DNA from: Strigamia acuminata
Lineage: Eukaryota > Arthropoda > Chilopoda > Geophilomorpha > Linotaeniidae
Direction of reading: 5' to 3'
DNA: 64,000 bases
Assembly (NCBI GenBank): GCA_949358305.1
Contig: OX442318.1
Location: forward strand, 7,612,501 to 7,676,500
Shown here: in pieces, positions 1 through 11,546 of the stretch
How the letters are laid out: the number at the start of each line of letters is the position of its first letter
Numbering within the stretch: position 1 is the stretch's first letter
Position numbers and translations under genes: made by a program
The notes under the pieces: generated by a model
Databases searched by the model: none
Told to the model about the DNA's origin: nothing
Seen by the model: the letters and a program-made list of their open reading frames with translations, nothing else

Positions 1-2027
1 GCTGCTGTTAGCACGAGTCGACAAGTCCGTGGCCAAATCGTCGTTGTCCACCGGCTCCACACTGTCCGATTTCGGCGGGGGGGTGACGAGCGACGATGCA
101 CGACTGTCCGAACTGGCAGCAGCTGGCGGAGACACCGATTTGCTTCTCAAATTGTCGGGTTTGTGACCTTAGAAAATAGAAAAAAGAGAAATATTTAATA
201 AACTCGTTCGCTTATCGACGTTGGGGATCTTGTCTGGTCCATCTGGTGACCCCTCGCCACACAATTAATAAGAAGGAGGGTTTTTTTGGTGTTTTTTAAC
301 CACCCAAGACGCGCAATACGAGGCGACGAGGGGGCACGTGACACTTGGGTCTATTTCAATTGAAAGAAATAGCGCGTGACATTCAACACGTTGGTGGGAG
401 TCCATTGTCGTTGGGCGCAACTGCGTGGTGAATGGATGTGTCCCGAGCAGTTATCTCGGGGCTCGAGATGTGTGGATAGAAGTGCTAAACAGCTTTTTAA
501 TTTCAACCCCTTACCACAGACCCCCTCCTCGTTTGGCAACCCCATTCCAACGTATACCTCCTGCCTGTCATGCTCACCTGAAAAGAATGCTTGTGCTTGT
601 AGGAAGGAGTGGGGAGGGGGCAGTGGACAAGGAGTGCAAAGTTCTTTTCAATTTTCATTTGAAACCTCACAAGCGGTTCGACGCCCACAACTTTTTATGC
701 GTGTGAATTGTGAATTGATGGCTGTATTTAGATTAGCTCCTCTCGTTGCTCGATCTCGCGAATGAAATATCCACAAAAGCATGACGTGTGGGAAGTTGTT
801 GGGTTTGGAATTTGGATGGTTTGGGGTTTGGGTGCAGGAATTGGGGTTTTGAGGAAAATTAGATAATCAAATCAAAATAAAATGCAGAAATTGAATTTTT
901 GAGGGAAATAAATGGCAAAAATTGAATTTTCCTTCAAAATAAAATGCAAAAATTGAATTTTCCTTCAAAATAAAATGCGAAAATTGAATTTTCCTTCAAA
1001 ATAAAATGCAAAAATTGAATTTTTGAGGGAAATAAATGGCAAAAATTGAATTTTTCTTCAAAATTAAATGCCAAAATTGAATTTATCTTTAAAATTTAAT
1101 GCAAAAATTGAATTTTCCTTCAAAATAAAATGCAAATATTGAATTTTTCTTCAACATTAAATGCAAAAATTGAATTTTTCTTCGAAATAAAATGCAAAAA
1201 TTGAATTTTTCTTCAAAATTAAATGCAAAAATTGAATTTTTCTTCGAAATAAAATGCAAAAATTGAATTTTTCTTCGAAATAAAATGCAAAAATTGAATT
1301 TTTCTTCGAAATAAAATGCAAAAATTGAATTTTTGAGTAAATAAAAGGCAAAAATTGAATTTTTCTTCGAAATAAGATACAAAAATTGAATTTTTCGTCA
1401 GAATAAAATGCAAAAATTGAATTTTTCTTCAACATTAAATGCAAAAATTGAATTTTTCTTCAAAATAAAATACAAAAATCAAAATTTCCCCAAAATAAAA
1501 TGCAAAAATTGAATTTTCCTTCTAAATAAAATATAAAAATTCAATTTCCCTTCAAAATAAAATACAAAAATCAAAATTTCCCCAAAATAAAATTCAAAAA
1601 TCAATTTTACCCCAAAATAAAAAGCAAAAATTAAAAAAATACAATTTCCTTTCAACTAATTGTTTCATTTTAATTTACCTGTCCGTTCTAAGGTGTAGTG
1701 AGCCGCTATGGGCGCAGCAGCTTGGTGGATCCACGGGTACCACGGATGCATCTTGGTGACGAGATTCGCATCCCCGTACACAGGCAGCACGAGGGCCGGA
1801 TGCCTGCTGAGGGCCTCGAAGCCGATTCGCGTGAGTCCTGTGGGATCCGCAGTGACCAACTGCGGCTCATAAGTCGCATGCTGAATCAGTGGCCTTTCGG
1901 CTTTGAAATCCTTTCGACTCAAAATACTATTGATTGAGAAAGACTTGCGACTCGGCGACATGGTGGGCGGTGGCGGCGCTTGTCCCGTCACGGGACTCGA
2001 CGGCGTTGCCTCTCTCTCGGCCGACAT
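1..2027 (-). CDS. 5' part of an EH1-motif transcription factor gene (probably homeobox class), two coding exons, runs off the window
   Basis: Coding exons are 2027-1679 and 167-1 (minus strand). I start at the ATG at 2027 because it has a good context (GGAACCATG); the frame stays open upstream but has no ATG. The donor after 1679 is GTAAAT and the acceptor before 167 is a pyrimidine-rich tract ending in AAG. Phase is 1 at both sides and exon 2 is open to the window edge. Residues 30-37 read FSINSILS, an engrailed-homology-1 (EH1) Groucho-binding motif as found near the N terminus of many homeodomain repressors. A HPWYPWIH segment lies near the end of exon 1, and exon 2 is Ser/Pro/Asp-rich linker. 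A nuclear repressor role is inferred from EH1 only. The DNA-binding domain must lie outside the window, so the family (EMX, Not or NK type are possible) is not assigned. Confidence 0.65.
168..1678 (-). other. Intron 1 of the EH1 gene
   Basis: This 1.5-kb intron separates the two visible coding exons. Its distal half is mixed sequence with no supported coding potential. Its proximal half is almost entirely a minisatellite (listed separately). Short open frames inside it are by-products of the repeat. Confidence 0.6.
865..1650. repeat. Intronic AT-rich minisatellite, roughly 31-bp unit
   Basis: About 25 imperfect copies share the core TGCAAAAATTGAATTTT followed by a variable CTTC/GAGG linker. 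The array lies wholly inside intron 1 of the EH1 gene. Repeats continue in diverged form towards 1650, close to the splice donor at 1678. Confidence 0.9.
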
Positions 2028-2480
2028 GGTTCCACGACCGGAAGGCGTCGTTTGGCGGTTTAACCCGAGCACCAGGGCAGAGAGCAGCGTTTCTCAGCGG
2101 GGGTTCTTCCTCACTTTGGTGCCCTGAGTGTGACGAGTTGAGGCAAAAGCGTTTGTGTGTGGCGCGCGACAACTCGCCCACCCCTCCTTTCCCCCACGAT
2201 TACGAGGTAATAACATGGAAATCAAAGTGTCAGCAGCGGCTGAATGGCCGACAAGGAACGCGCTCAGCCCCGATTGGCTATAAACAAAAGCGCACGCACG
2301 TGTGGCCCCGCCCCGCCGCTCCGACGCGCCATTGGCTGCGTGCTGCCCGCACGGAACCCTAAAGCAAAGCACGAGAGTCGCAGGGACGCCGATTGGTTAT
2401 GTCGGGGTCCGATTTGGTTTGGCGACCCCTCTGCCGCGTCTCAAAGGACCGAGTGAAAAGGACGTGCCACATACCGGCGC
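2028..2480 (-). promoter_or_regulatory. Promoter/5'UTR region of the EH1 gene
   Basis: GC-rich sequence directly upstream of the start codon. It holds three ATTGG (inverted CCAAT) boxes at 2273, 2331 and 2392 and a CCCCGCCCCG Sp1/KLF-type box at about 2306. CpG density is far above the flanks. Motif positions are seen directly; promoter function is inferred from position. Confidence 0.5.
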
Positions 2481-5400
2481 GGAGTAATCAGTCAGGTGAC
2501 TAAAATCGTTTTGTTTTAAAGTGGGGCGACCAGATTTAGGATGGACAAATACAAATTCACTTTAAATGGAGATTAGTCTCATTCTCCTCATTGTTTTATT
2601 CACAGAAACGGGCGTGGGCGCGTGTTTAAGCCGTCAGGGGGAGCTGAGGTGAAGGTTCAAGAGCCTGTCAACATGGGTTTGCTAATCGTGAGTGGACGAG
2701 GACACTTTTTATTCAAGGATGGACGAAAACGGGGAGGGAGTTGAAGTATTTCGACACTGCTCAAGTGCTGCTGCTTTTATTTATCTTTTTTTTATTTTTG
2801 CTTTTCTTTTGGGGGGGAGAGTTGGGTTTGCGTCTCAAATTAGCCCTCTCGGCCTCCAGTGAGGTGAGGGCGCCAATGTTGCGAGGAGGACAGTGAGAGG
2901 GCGCTTTGTTAATATCTGACACTAGTGTCCAATGACCGTCAATCTTGTGGCACAAAGAGGAGAGCAAGGTAAAACCCTTAGATGGTGATAAATTCATAAC
3001 GGAGATGGCTCTGGTGGGCTCATATATACGGCCAATTTTATGGGTCAACGTGCAAACCATCAAATTATGCGGCAAAGGAATGATGTTTGGGGGGTGTGGG
3101 GCCCTTATTGCAGCCTTTTTGGGGCCCAAATTTAAAAATTATATTTTTGTCCAAAAAATATTTACTTGATAGATTTTTTTTTTAGGTTTTGGGTCCCCGG
3201 CGCCACGTGGGGCCCTTTGGAGCACTATTTTTAAAAAAATATTGATTGGAAAATTTGTTTTTGTGTATTGGGGCCCCAATGCCGCGTGGGGCCCTTCTCC
3301 TAGGAAGACGTGTAAATGTTTAGGTGTAGAGGGTCCTTTTTTTTAATATATTGGTAAATTTTTATTTTTGTATTTTGGGGTCCCCGCCATTGCGTGGGGC
3401 CCTTCTTCTGTGAGAATCTATACATATAATGTGTGTGGAGCCCTTCTAAGAGTCTTTTTGGGGCCCGATTTAAAAAATATATTTCCTAAATAACTTTTTA
3501 AAAAATATTAGCTTTGGGGCCCCTGCATCACATGGGGCCCTTCTCCTAGCCAAATCAAAAACACAATTTTTAAATTTAAAAAAAAAAAAAATTAAAAAAA
3601 AAATTAACTATTTTTAATTTATTTCCAACCACCTAAAACCAAACCATTCAAAACCCTCCACCAAAAAAAAAAAAAAAAAAATGGGGCCCCAATCGCCCCA
3701 TAAAACGCTCATAAACTCCTCACAGTGCAAACAAAGTGGAGTATAGCCCGAGATAGATATCACATAATTGAACTCTGAAGGGCCAATATTCATTCCCATC
3801 CTTTTACGTTCCTCCCTGCAGATTAGTTCGGGATCCAACTTGATAAATCGTCATCCGTTCCTGACCCCGTGGGGGTGGGAGTCACTAAAAGGATTTTAAT
3901 GAGCCACAAGAACCGACTCCATTCAAGCCCCCTTAAACCACCAGTCAGCCGCCATTTAATAATGACGTCACACGCGCAAAGCACGGCAGTAAAGCCAAAA
4001 GTGCAAACGCAACTGCAATTTTCCAGTGAAAAGAGAGTGGAAGAGGTCAAAACTTGTTCGGGGGGTGAGATTGAGAGTATCCTTTACCCGGAATTGGTCC
4101 CCCGCGCCCCGGAATCGCGGCCATCGATGAGGTGCTGCTTCAATTGCTTTTTAGCGCCCACCTTAATAGGTTCGACGTGCCAACTAAACGAGGAATGATG
4201 ACCGCCACTAACCGAGCCAGGCTTACAAATTTCATCTTTGGACACCATTCTATCTTTGACCCGAGGGTGGACATGGGCCCCCGAGGTCCCATATTGACCA
4301 CTAGACTCTTTTTTTTCTGATAGTGATGCGAGGAAGCCAACTTTTCCCCCTCTCTTAATTGAATGCCCCTTGAAAAAAAAAATATTGAAAAATATGAAAA
4401 AGTTTTTGTTCGTGGAACCGGTGTGGGGACTGGGGAGGTGGACACTCGCCGCCTGCATACAGTTTTTATACAGAGTGGCGTGTGCATAAACATGTGGTTA
4501 AGTCCACAATGAAATAGTGGCATAAAAGCCTCTTGCTGCTCCCGTGAGAGAGCACTGCTAGCTCCCTGTGGACACATTAGGCAAGTAAAACTCAGTGTAG
4601 TGTCCCGGGAGACATATAGCGTCCCGTCAACTCCGACTCGTATGTTCTCATTTGGACGCTGCGGAAAGATGTTGATGGCTAAAGTAAGGGAAGAAAATAT
4701 GGAGGTGATTTTTTTTTTTTTTTCTTTTTTTTGTTGGACACTAGGAATTGGTTTTCAGGTGATGGTTGGTTATCGCGGGCTAAAATCTGGCGCTAAGTTG
4801 ATGATTTCTGCCTGGCTTTCAAGGTTTGCTGGCTCCCCCCCGCTTGTGCATCATCGTAACTCGATGCCACCCTCGCGTTCCATCAACGCACGCATTATTA
4901 CGTCCACTGAGGCAGATGATGACCAACGAACGGGGCGCAATTAGTGACCCCATCCTGTAGTGAACGTTTCTCCCCTTGAAAGTTGATCAAGGGTAGTGTA
5001 AGGGTTATTTTGATTGGGGGAAGCGAGAGAATAAATTAAATGTAAATAAATTTGGGATTTAAATTATTTTTAAAAAAATACATGTATTTTACCGATTAAG
5101 AGTCGTACTCGAATAGTAGTCGCAACTGAGACGCCAAGAATAGCGTATTTTTGCAAAAGTACGGTATTGTTTCCGTATTTAACCTCACGAACGATGAACG
5201 TATGGTTCGTTCGAGACGTTCGGACTTGGTTTGCACACTTTTCACCTGCTAGGTGGCACTCGGACTACTTTCAAGCATTCGTTTTTCGGTTTTTGTGAGT
5301 AACCCTCCTTGGAAACCATTTTGACCATAACATCCACTTCTGTACCATGACATGGCACCATATTTGAACTGACAGTTATGTCCATTCTTGTAAATCAAGA

Positions 5401-6400
5401 CTAATTTTCAGATTAAATGACGAAACAAACAAAAATTAAATGTGGTGTGCCAATCACTAGCAATTCCACATTTAAAGTGTTTCATTTTTGAGTATTCACC
5501 CTCTGTAGTACACATAGGGTTTCCGGGCCCAAATATTCCGGCTGTGTCTTTCCGTGCGCAAAATGGTGGCACTAGGTTATAAACAACATTAACGCGACGC
5601 CTTCTGGGTACTCTGAATTTGTTCGTGAATGGAAACAATTGGCTAAAACTCGTTACAACAGGAAACGATTGGGTTTTTACGTGAACCGTCGCTGCCAGAA
5701 TGTTTATTTGCTGGTGTGGTCTAATACTTTTGGCCATGGGTAGTATTGTTCAACCAAAAACTTTATTTTATTCGCGTTTTACGCGTTTTGTTTGCGTCTT
5801 ACAGTTAAAACGACAACGAAAACAATTCTTTAAATCGCACAAAAATTTCCCATCAACAATTTATCGGTTCAATTAAGAGGAAAATATTGTTGACGACGAC
5901 TATTGAAACAAAAACGTATTTTTTTCGCAGGGAACTTAATCTCTAATTGGAAAGAAACCCTTCAAGTTGGCGGCAGGAGTGATTAAATGAGTGATTAAAT
6001 GGTGAAGCCAACAAATATGACGAAGAATGGGGATATATATAAGAGTGTGATAATCTATTGCGCACAGAAATGAATTGAATGCTCTTGAAAATTGGATCAT
6101 TGATTTTTAAAATGCTTTAAGAGCATTAAAGAATACAAGAGGAGGCCCCACGTGTTTCTTTTGTGCAAAAGGCTACTCTCAAATCTCCCACCGGAAAATT
6201 AACGTTTGGCTTCGTTATTAGCCGGAAGGAAAAACGCCTCCCTCACTGACTCAACTTCCGAGCAAAACAAAGGCGTCCATGGCAATACCCTCTTTGCTCC
6301 TCTCTTTTCCCATGTTAAATCTGCTCTCGGCTGCCCCCATTCCTTAAACAACTAATCAGAAAAAAAAAATGCTCTTGTGGGCGGGGGAAATGCATTTTTA
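2481..6400. other. Intergenic tract without supported genes
   Basis: Spacer sequence containing a GGGCCC-rich repeat (3086-3560), A/T homopolymers and several open frames of 60-145 codons that lack splice context, domains or codon bias. One minus-strand frame at 5408-5737 (109 codons) has no recognisable domain and is not called. A piece near 5095-5170 (GATTAAGAGTCGTACTCG) resembles the inverted-repeat element at 47.3-48.1 kb. Confidence 0.5.
3086..3560. repeat. GGGGCCC-type dispersed repeat, several tandem copies
   Basis: Four to five units of roughly 130-190 bp alternate a GGGGCCC...GGGGCCCTT hairpin-prone block (GCGTGGGGCCCTTCTCCTA) with A/T-rich filler containing TTTTAAAAAATAT. The blocks match those at 8.0, 40.4, 59.4-60.1 and 62.7 kb. 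Confidence 0.75.
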
Positions 6401-6414
6401 TGGGGAATAGATTC

Positions 6415-6760
6415 ATTTTGAGCTAAAAAATTGCATTTTCATTTAAAACGATGCATTTGCCGGTGAAATAATGGATTTTTTAGTGAAATAATGCATTCTC
6501 CAGTGAAATAATGATTAATTTTCCAGTAAAATAATGCATTTTCAAGTGAAATAATGCATTTTCCAGTAAAATAATGCATTTTTCCAGTGAAATAATGCAT
6601 TTTCAAGTGCAATAATGGATTTTTCAGTGAAATAATGCATTTTTCCCGTGAAATAATGGATTTTTCCAGTGAAATAATGCATTTTTCCATTGAAATATTG
6701 CATTTTTCCAGTGAAATAATGCATTTTTCATTGAAATATTGCTTTTTCAGTCAAAAAATA
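6415..6760. repeat. Minisatellite of AATAATGCATTTTCCAGTGA type
   Basis: About 16 copies of a 19-22-bp unit around the core AATAATGCATTTTCCAGTGA. The same TGCATTTT core recurs in arrays at 8.2-8.6, 39.86-40.33, 42.16-42.47 and 62.9-63.4 kb. A sequence CAGGGCCGGATTTGCC at 6943, typical of hAT-like element ends, follows 180 bp downstream. Confidence 0.85.
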
Positions 6761-7665
6761 TATATATACGGACAAAAAATACATTTTGTACGTATATACC
6801 GTATTTCCAAAGGACTAAGGGTATTTTCCCTCTCCTTTAATACGGTTTTTCTTCAGAGAAAATACCAAAAAAGATCATTTTTGATACTCAGATGTCGCCT
6901 AGGGTTGCCACACGACCTCCATTAACCAAATGCTGTCCTCCACAGGGCCGGATTTGCCATTAGGCACCTTAGGCACACTGCCTAGAACCTAAATAGAAAG
7001 ATAAAAAAAATTATTAATATTTCCTCTCATTACGCAGCAAAATTTGGCCAAGCGTTATGAAAACCACAACAATAATTACGGGATTGGCGCATATAAATCA
7101 AAATTTGTTTCGGTTTGTTCAACATAGTGTCTGTAGAGTAAGAGGATTTGATCCTTCTCCTCAATGATTCCGCAGCCATAGATTAACAAGTGATTAGTTG
7201 TTGCCCCAGCCGTCCATCGGGATTTTCCGCACCGCCTGCTCCGCCATGTTGCGCTTATCAACGGGTCTCACGTTTGATTGAAGATCGCAAGCAGAGCGGA
7301 AGGTGGGGGCGGGGAGCCGCGGAGGGCTAAGAAAGAGACGGTGCTTGTGTTTGTCCGCTCCATGCACGCCTCACAAAACACGGTGCAAGGAGCGTTCCCG
7401 CGTTGCCCAGCAGGGAACTGGCTCTGCTGGTTGGAGGAACTGCTTAATGCGCGAGACGAGTGGACGCCAGCGAGAGCTAGTTGACCCGTCAGCCGCACGC
7501 GATTAAACGGTCTAAAGCGAAGCCTAACTCGTTTATATGACGATGCGTGGCGTCGCGGAACTTTTATTGTGGCACCGCGTCTTTGTACAGGTCGGCGCCT
7601 GTGATCCCGACGTGCAATCTTCTCATTTGGGTGGTGCCCCTTGGGTGCAATCCGCGCTGACAATT

Positions 7666-7667
<2 letters not shown>

Positions 7668-7697
<30 letters not shown>
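7668..7697. repeat. (CT)n microsatellite
   Basis: About 15 uninterrupted CT dinucleotides lie in an otherwise GC-rich, CpG-containing spacer (7.2-7.7 kb) that has no supported gene. Confidence 0.95.
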
Positions 7698-7700
<3 letters not shown>

Positions 7701-8019
7701 CGCTCTCGTTCTTTTAATCTGCGTTGCGCCAGTCTGATGAGCAGAGCAGATGCGCTCGCATATTAATCAAGCAGACGCGCATTGTGCACGCAGCTCCCTT
7801 CATTTCCAATCATCACAACGCACTCGTATGACAAATGAACAAATTGCAAAGGTCACGTGCTATACACACACAATTTGATTCATTTTATATGCATGTTAAA
7901 TAAATACGATCACGTTGAAACGCAAGTGGTGTGCCGAATGTTTAATATATTCTATACTAATAATTGTACGCGGCGCTGGATTTGAGGTTTCGGAAGTGGA
8001 TTTGCAGGTTTGCAGTGAT

Positions 8020-8670
8020 CGAAAGGGAAGGGCCCCGTGGGGTTGCGGGGCTGCGGGGCCCCTTAATTTCGTAATGAAAAAGAAAATTTTTGGATATTTT
8101 TTTTTCAATTTGGGCCCCTAAAGATGGCTGCGAGAAGGGCCCCACAGATTAGAAATATGTTTCTGCCATAAATATTCAGAAATTACATTTTCAATCCCAA
8201 AAAAATGCATTTTCAGGCGGAAAAATGCATTTTTCTGTGAAATAAATTCATATTGAGCTGAAAAAATAACATTTTCACCCAAAACAATGCATGTTCCGGT
8301 GAAATAATGCATTTTAATTTATTTCTCCGTGAAATAATGCATTTTCGCGTAAAATAATGCATTTTCCGGGGAAATAATGCATTTTGATGTGGAGAAAATG
8401 GATTTTCCGGTCAAAAAATGCATTTTTATGTGGAAAAAAATGCATTTTCATGTGGAAAAAATCATTTTCATGTGGAAAAAAATCATTTTCATGTGGAAAA
8501 AAACCATTTTCATGTGGAAAAAAATCATTTTCATATGGAAAAAAAGCATTTTCACGTGGAAAAAATGCACTTATGGATAAAAAAAACCATATATTTTATC
8601 TGGAAAAATACATTCTTTTCGTGTACCGTGCACCAGGGGGCCCAAAAGAACCTGGGGGCCCGGAGCACTG
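8020..8670. mobile_element. GGGCCC-bounded element carrying a TGCATTTT array
   Basis: The left block has several GGGGCC(CC) runs (GAAGGGCCCCGTGGGG) and a TTGGGCCCC...GAAGGGCCCC pair. The middle (8190-8580) is a 20-bp array with core TTTTCATGTGGAAAAAA. The right block (8635-8665) has GGGGGCCC twice. The same order of parts occurs at 39.8-40.5 and 62.6-63.5 kb, so I read it as a non-autonomous, probably hAT-like, element. No target-site duplication could be fixed. Confidence 0.6.
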
Positions 8671-9235
8671 ATTATACAGCATCAACAGCAAAAAACAAAC
8701 AACAATTTTGATTGGGTTTCAGCTGTTTGTTGTGGACAGAATTTCATTATCGATCGGTGTTAAAAATCGGGTGTATCATCGGCTGACAGACATAGACACT
8801 AATGGAGTCATCGGCGGACGTAATAGGATTTTGTTGGCCACCTCTCACACATTACAAGACGCTGCTAATGGTGCAATTAGTTGCAAAAGACGAGTTAACA
8901 GGGGCCAGTGTTTATTACTCGCTCGGATGATGACGACCCCCTCTGAGAAAAGGCGTTAATCCGCACACCGACGCCGAATCTGTGTTAACTTGTCGTCACG
9001 GATTAGTCGTTCGGGTTGAAGGGCGGAATCAATGCGGTAATAAAGAGAATGCGCGGGAATAAAGATGTTTAATAGCTTGTATACGCAGATGGTGTGGGCA
9101 CACATATGCTGTCTGAGAGCCATCTGACATAGTTTTTTCACTGTGTAATTTTAATTGCTGTATGAGGAAGGAAGGAAATTGAAAATGCGTAATGTGTAAT
9201 TTTGTCGTTTTGTTTTTATCACAAAATCAATCCAA
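8671..9235. other. Spacer without supported features
   Basis: Unique-looking sequence between two repeat blocks. It has short open frames only and no splice or domain evidence. Confidence 0.4.
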
Positions 9236-10235
9236 ATAGAAAAGTGCAAAATTGTTGAAATTACAAAAGTGCAAAATTGTTGAAATTACAAAAGTGCAAA
9301 ATTGTTGAAATTACAAAAGTGCAAAATTGTTGAAATTACAAAAGTGCAAAATTGTTAAAATTACAAAAGTGCAAAATTGTTAAAATTACAAAAGTGCAAA
9401 ATTGTTCAAATTACAAAAGTGCAAAATTGTTCAAATTACAAAAGTGCAAAATTGTTCAAATCAAATTACAAAAGTGCAAAATTGTTCAAATCAAATTACA
9501 AAAATGCAAAATTGTTCAGCTTCAAATTACAAAAGTGCAAAATTGTTCAAATCAAATTACTAAAGTCCAAAATTGTTCAAATTACAAAAGTGCAAAATTG
9601 TTCAAATTACTAAAGTGCAAAATTGTTCAAATTACTAAAGTGCAAAATTGTTCAAATTACTAAAGTGCAAAATTGTTCAAATTACTATAGTGCAAAATTG
9701 TTAAAATTGCAAAATTGTTAAAATTGCAAAATTGTTAAAATTGTTAAAATTGCCAAATCGTTCAAATTACAGAAGTGCAAAATTGTTAAAATTACAGAAA
9801 TGCAAAATCGTTAAAATTACAGAAGTGCAAAATTGTGAAAATTACAAAACAGTTAAAATTGTTAAAATTACAAAACTAAAAAAAATTGTTAAATTTCAAA
9901 ACTAAAAAAATTGTTAAATTTCAAAACTACTAAAGTGCAAAATTGTTAAAATCGCAAAATTACAAAATTGCAAAATTACAAAAGTGCAAAATTGTTAAAT
10001 TACAAAAGTAAAAAAAAATGTTAAATTACAAAAGTAAAAAAAAATGTTAAAATTTCAAAACTACTAAAGTGCAAAATTGTTAAAATTTCAAAACTACAAA
10101 AGTGCAAAATTGTTAAAATTCCAAAATTACAAGAGTGCAAAATTGCTAAAATTTCAAAACTACAAAAGTGCAAAATTGTTAAAATTCCAAAATTACAAGA
10201 CTGCAAAATTGTTAAAATTCCAAAATTCCAAAATC
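9236..10235. repeat. Long minisatellite, 17-25-bp unit
   Basis: About 1 kb of tandem units with core AAAGTGCAAAATTGTT followed by AAATTAC or CAAATTAC. The first part is regular at 24-25 bp; the distal half (from about 9700) decays into shorter variants such as AAAATTGCAAAATTGTT. Open frames that cross it are repeat artefacts. Confidence 0.95.
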
Positions 10236-11196
10236 GTCTCTATTTAACGAAATCCCTATTCTCCCCTTTTACAAAAACAGCAAAATAATTGACAAAAACT
10301 TTACAAAAATTCACCAAATTTGCACATTTACCAACCCCACTGAAAACTCACCATAAACTAAACCCAAAACTTGAAAAACTCGAGTGCACGTAAAAGCTAA
10401 AAGAGAAACTGCACGCTCTATGAAATCCACCTTCCTCTTGGTTACTTGCAAATCTATATATAACTCAGATTGTTTCGATTTATCTCTGCAGGGATTCGGT
10501 AGGAATTGGTATCGCTTAATCCCTGTAATTTGTTGGGAGCGACTCTGTTTAGTTCGGACAGCTGCGGCCGAGAAAGGTCACTCGCCACTTAATGCGTCCA
10601 CCTGCGCAAGCGTCTTGGCGGCGTCCGTAATTGGTGTTTTCTCTGCAGTCTCTTCCCGATACAGCCTTTGAGGGATCAGAGGAACGCCGACTCGGGATTG
10701 AATTTCAGCTCGTGGTCTGCGAGCAGTTGGTGGGCTCGATGGACGATACAACTTATTCACACCGGATCGCTTTATTCAGAAAGCAGCCGTTAAACGCGCT
10801 AAGGGCAGCGTCAGTTTCTATGGTTACGTCGTGTAATGAGGCGATTAGTGATGTTTGTATGGTTGCCTGGGAGACGAGACAAGTTCCGAGTGCAGGAATA
10901 GAGAAAATTGACTTGTTTTCTTTTGCCCCGCTTTTTGCAAACATATTTGTGTCGATTTTCCAAAATTGGACGAAACAATTTAAGATAAGCGGTGGAAATC
11001 AAAGCCATTCGGTCTAAATGCCTATTAAAAATTGTTTTTGGTGTTCCTATAAACAACAGGTGTAATAAACACGCTTTAACCGTGAGGAGGTGCATTCAAA
11101 GTTTATGTAATTTATGCAGTTTATATAAACGGCTAAAATAGCAAGCAAAAACGCGCCTAACCGTGAATGCGTTTGTTTTTACTAGGATGATCAGTA
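10236..11196. other. Spacer without supported features
   Basis: Mixed-composition sequence, moderately CpG-containing at 10.45-10.9 kb. Overlapping open frames of 60-128 codons on both strands lack domains, so none is called. Confidence 0.4.
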
Positions 11197-11544
11197 CAGG
11201 ACTTCACATCCGCCATTTTTTTGAAATGGTGGACAACTGACATCCCGCATTTACATTTTTGGCAGACGTTATAACTATAGTTCAATTTTATTTAACGTTT
11301 GATTTAAAAATAATGCCTGGAAATTATTTATTGTATTTTTAAATATTATTTTTAAATCAAACGTTAAATAAAATTGAACTAGTGTTATAACGTTCGCCAA
11401 AAATGTAAATGCGGGATGTCAGTTGTCGGCCATTTACCCGCAAAATCACGTCATTTTGCACCGTTTCGGCCGGATGGCGCCACGAACACAACACAGAATC
11501 GCATTAAAGTCTAACAATTAAATTGTGCTAGATGTGAAGTCCTG
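11197..11544. mobile_element. TA-flanked MITE, Tc1/mariner-like
   Basis: The 348-bp element starts CAGGACTTCACATC and ends with the exact inverted GATGTGAAGTCCTG, flanked by TA on both sides (11195-11196 and 11545-11546). Inside is a second long inverted pair (GACATCCCGCATTTACAT and its complement), so much of the element can fold into one hairpin. It has no transposase. Confidence 0.85.
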
Positions 11545-11546
11545 TA

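Noticed and set aside
1089-1444. Minus-strand frames of repeated SIFAFYFEEKFN
   Set aside because: Generated by the 31-bp minisatellite in intron 1 of the EH1 gene; several overlapping frames are equally open.
5408-5737. 109-codon minus-strand open frame ending FRHLI
   Set aside because: No recognisable domain and no neighbouring exons; its length is compatible with chance or an old transposon piece.
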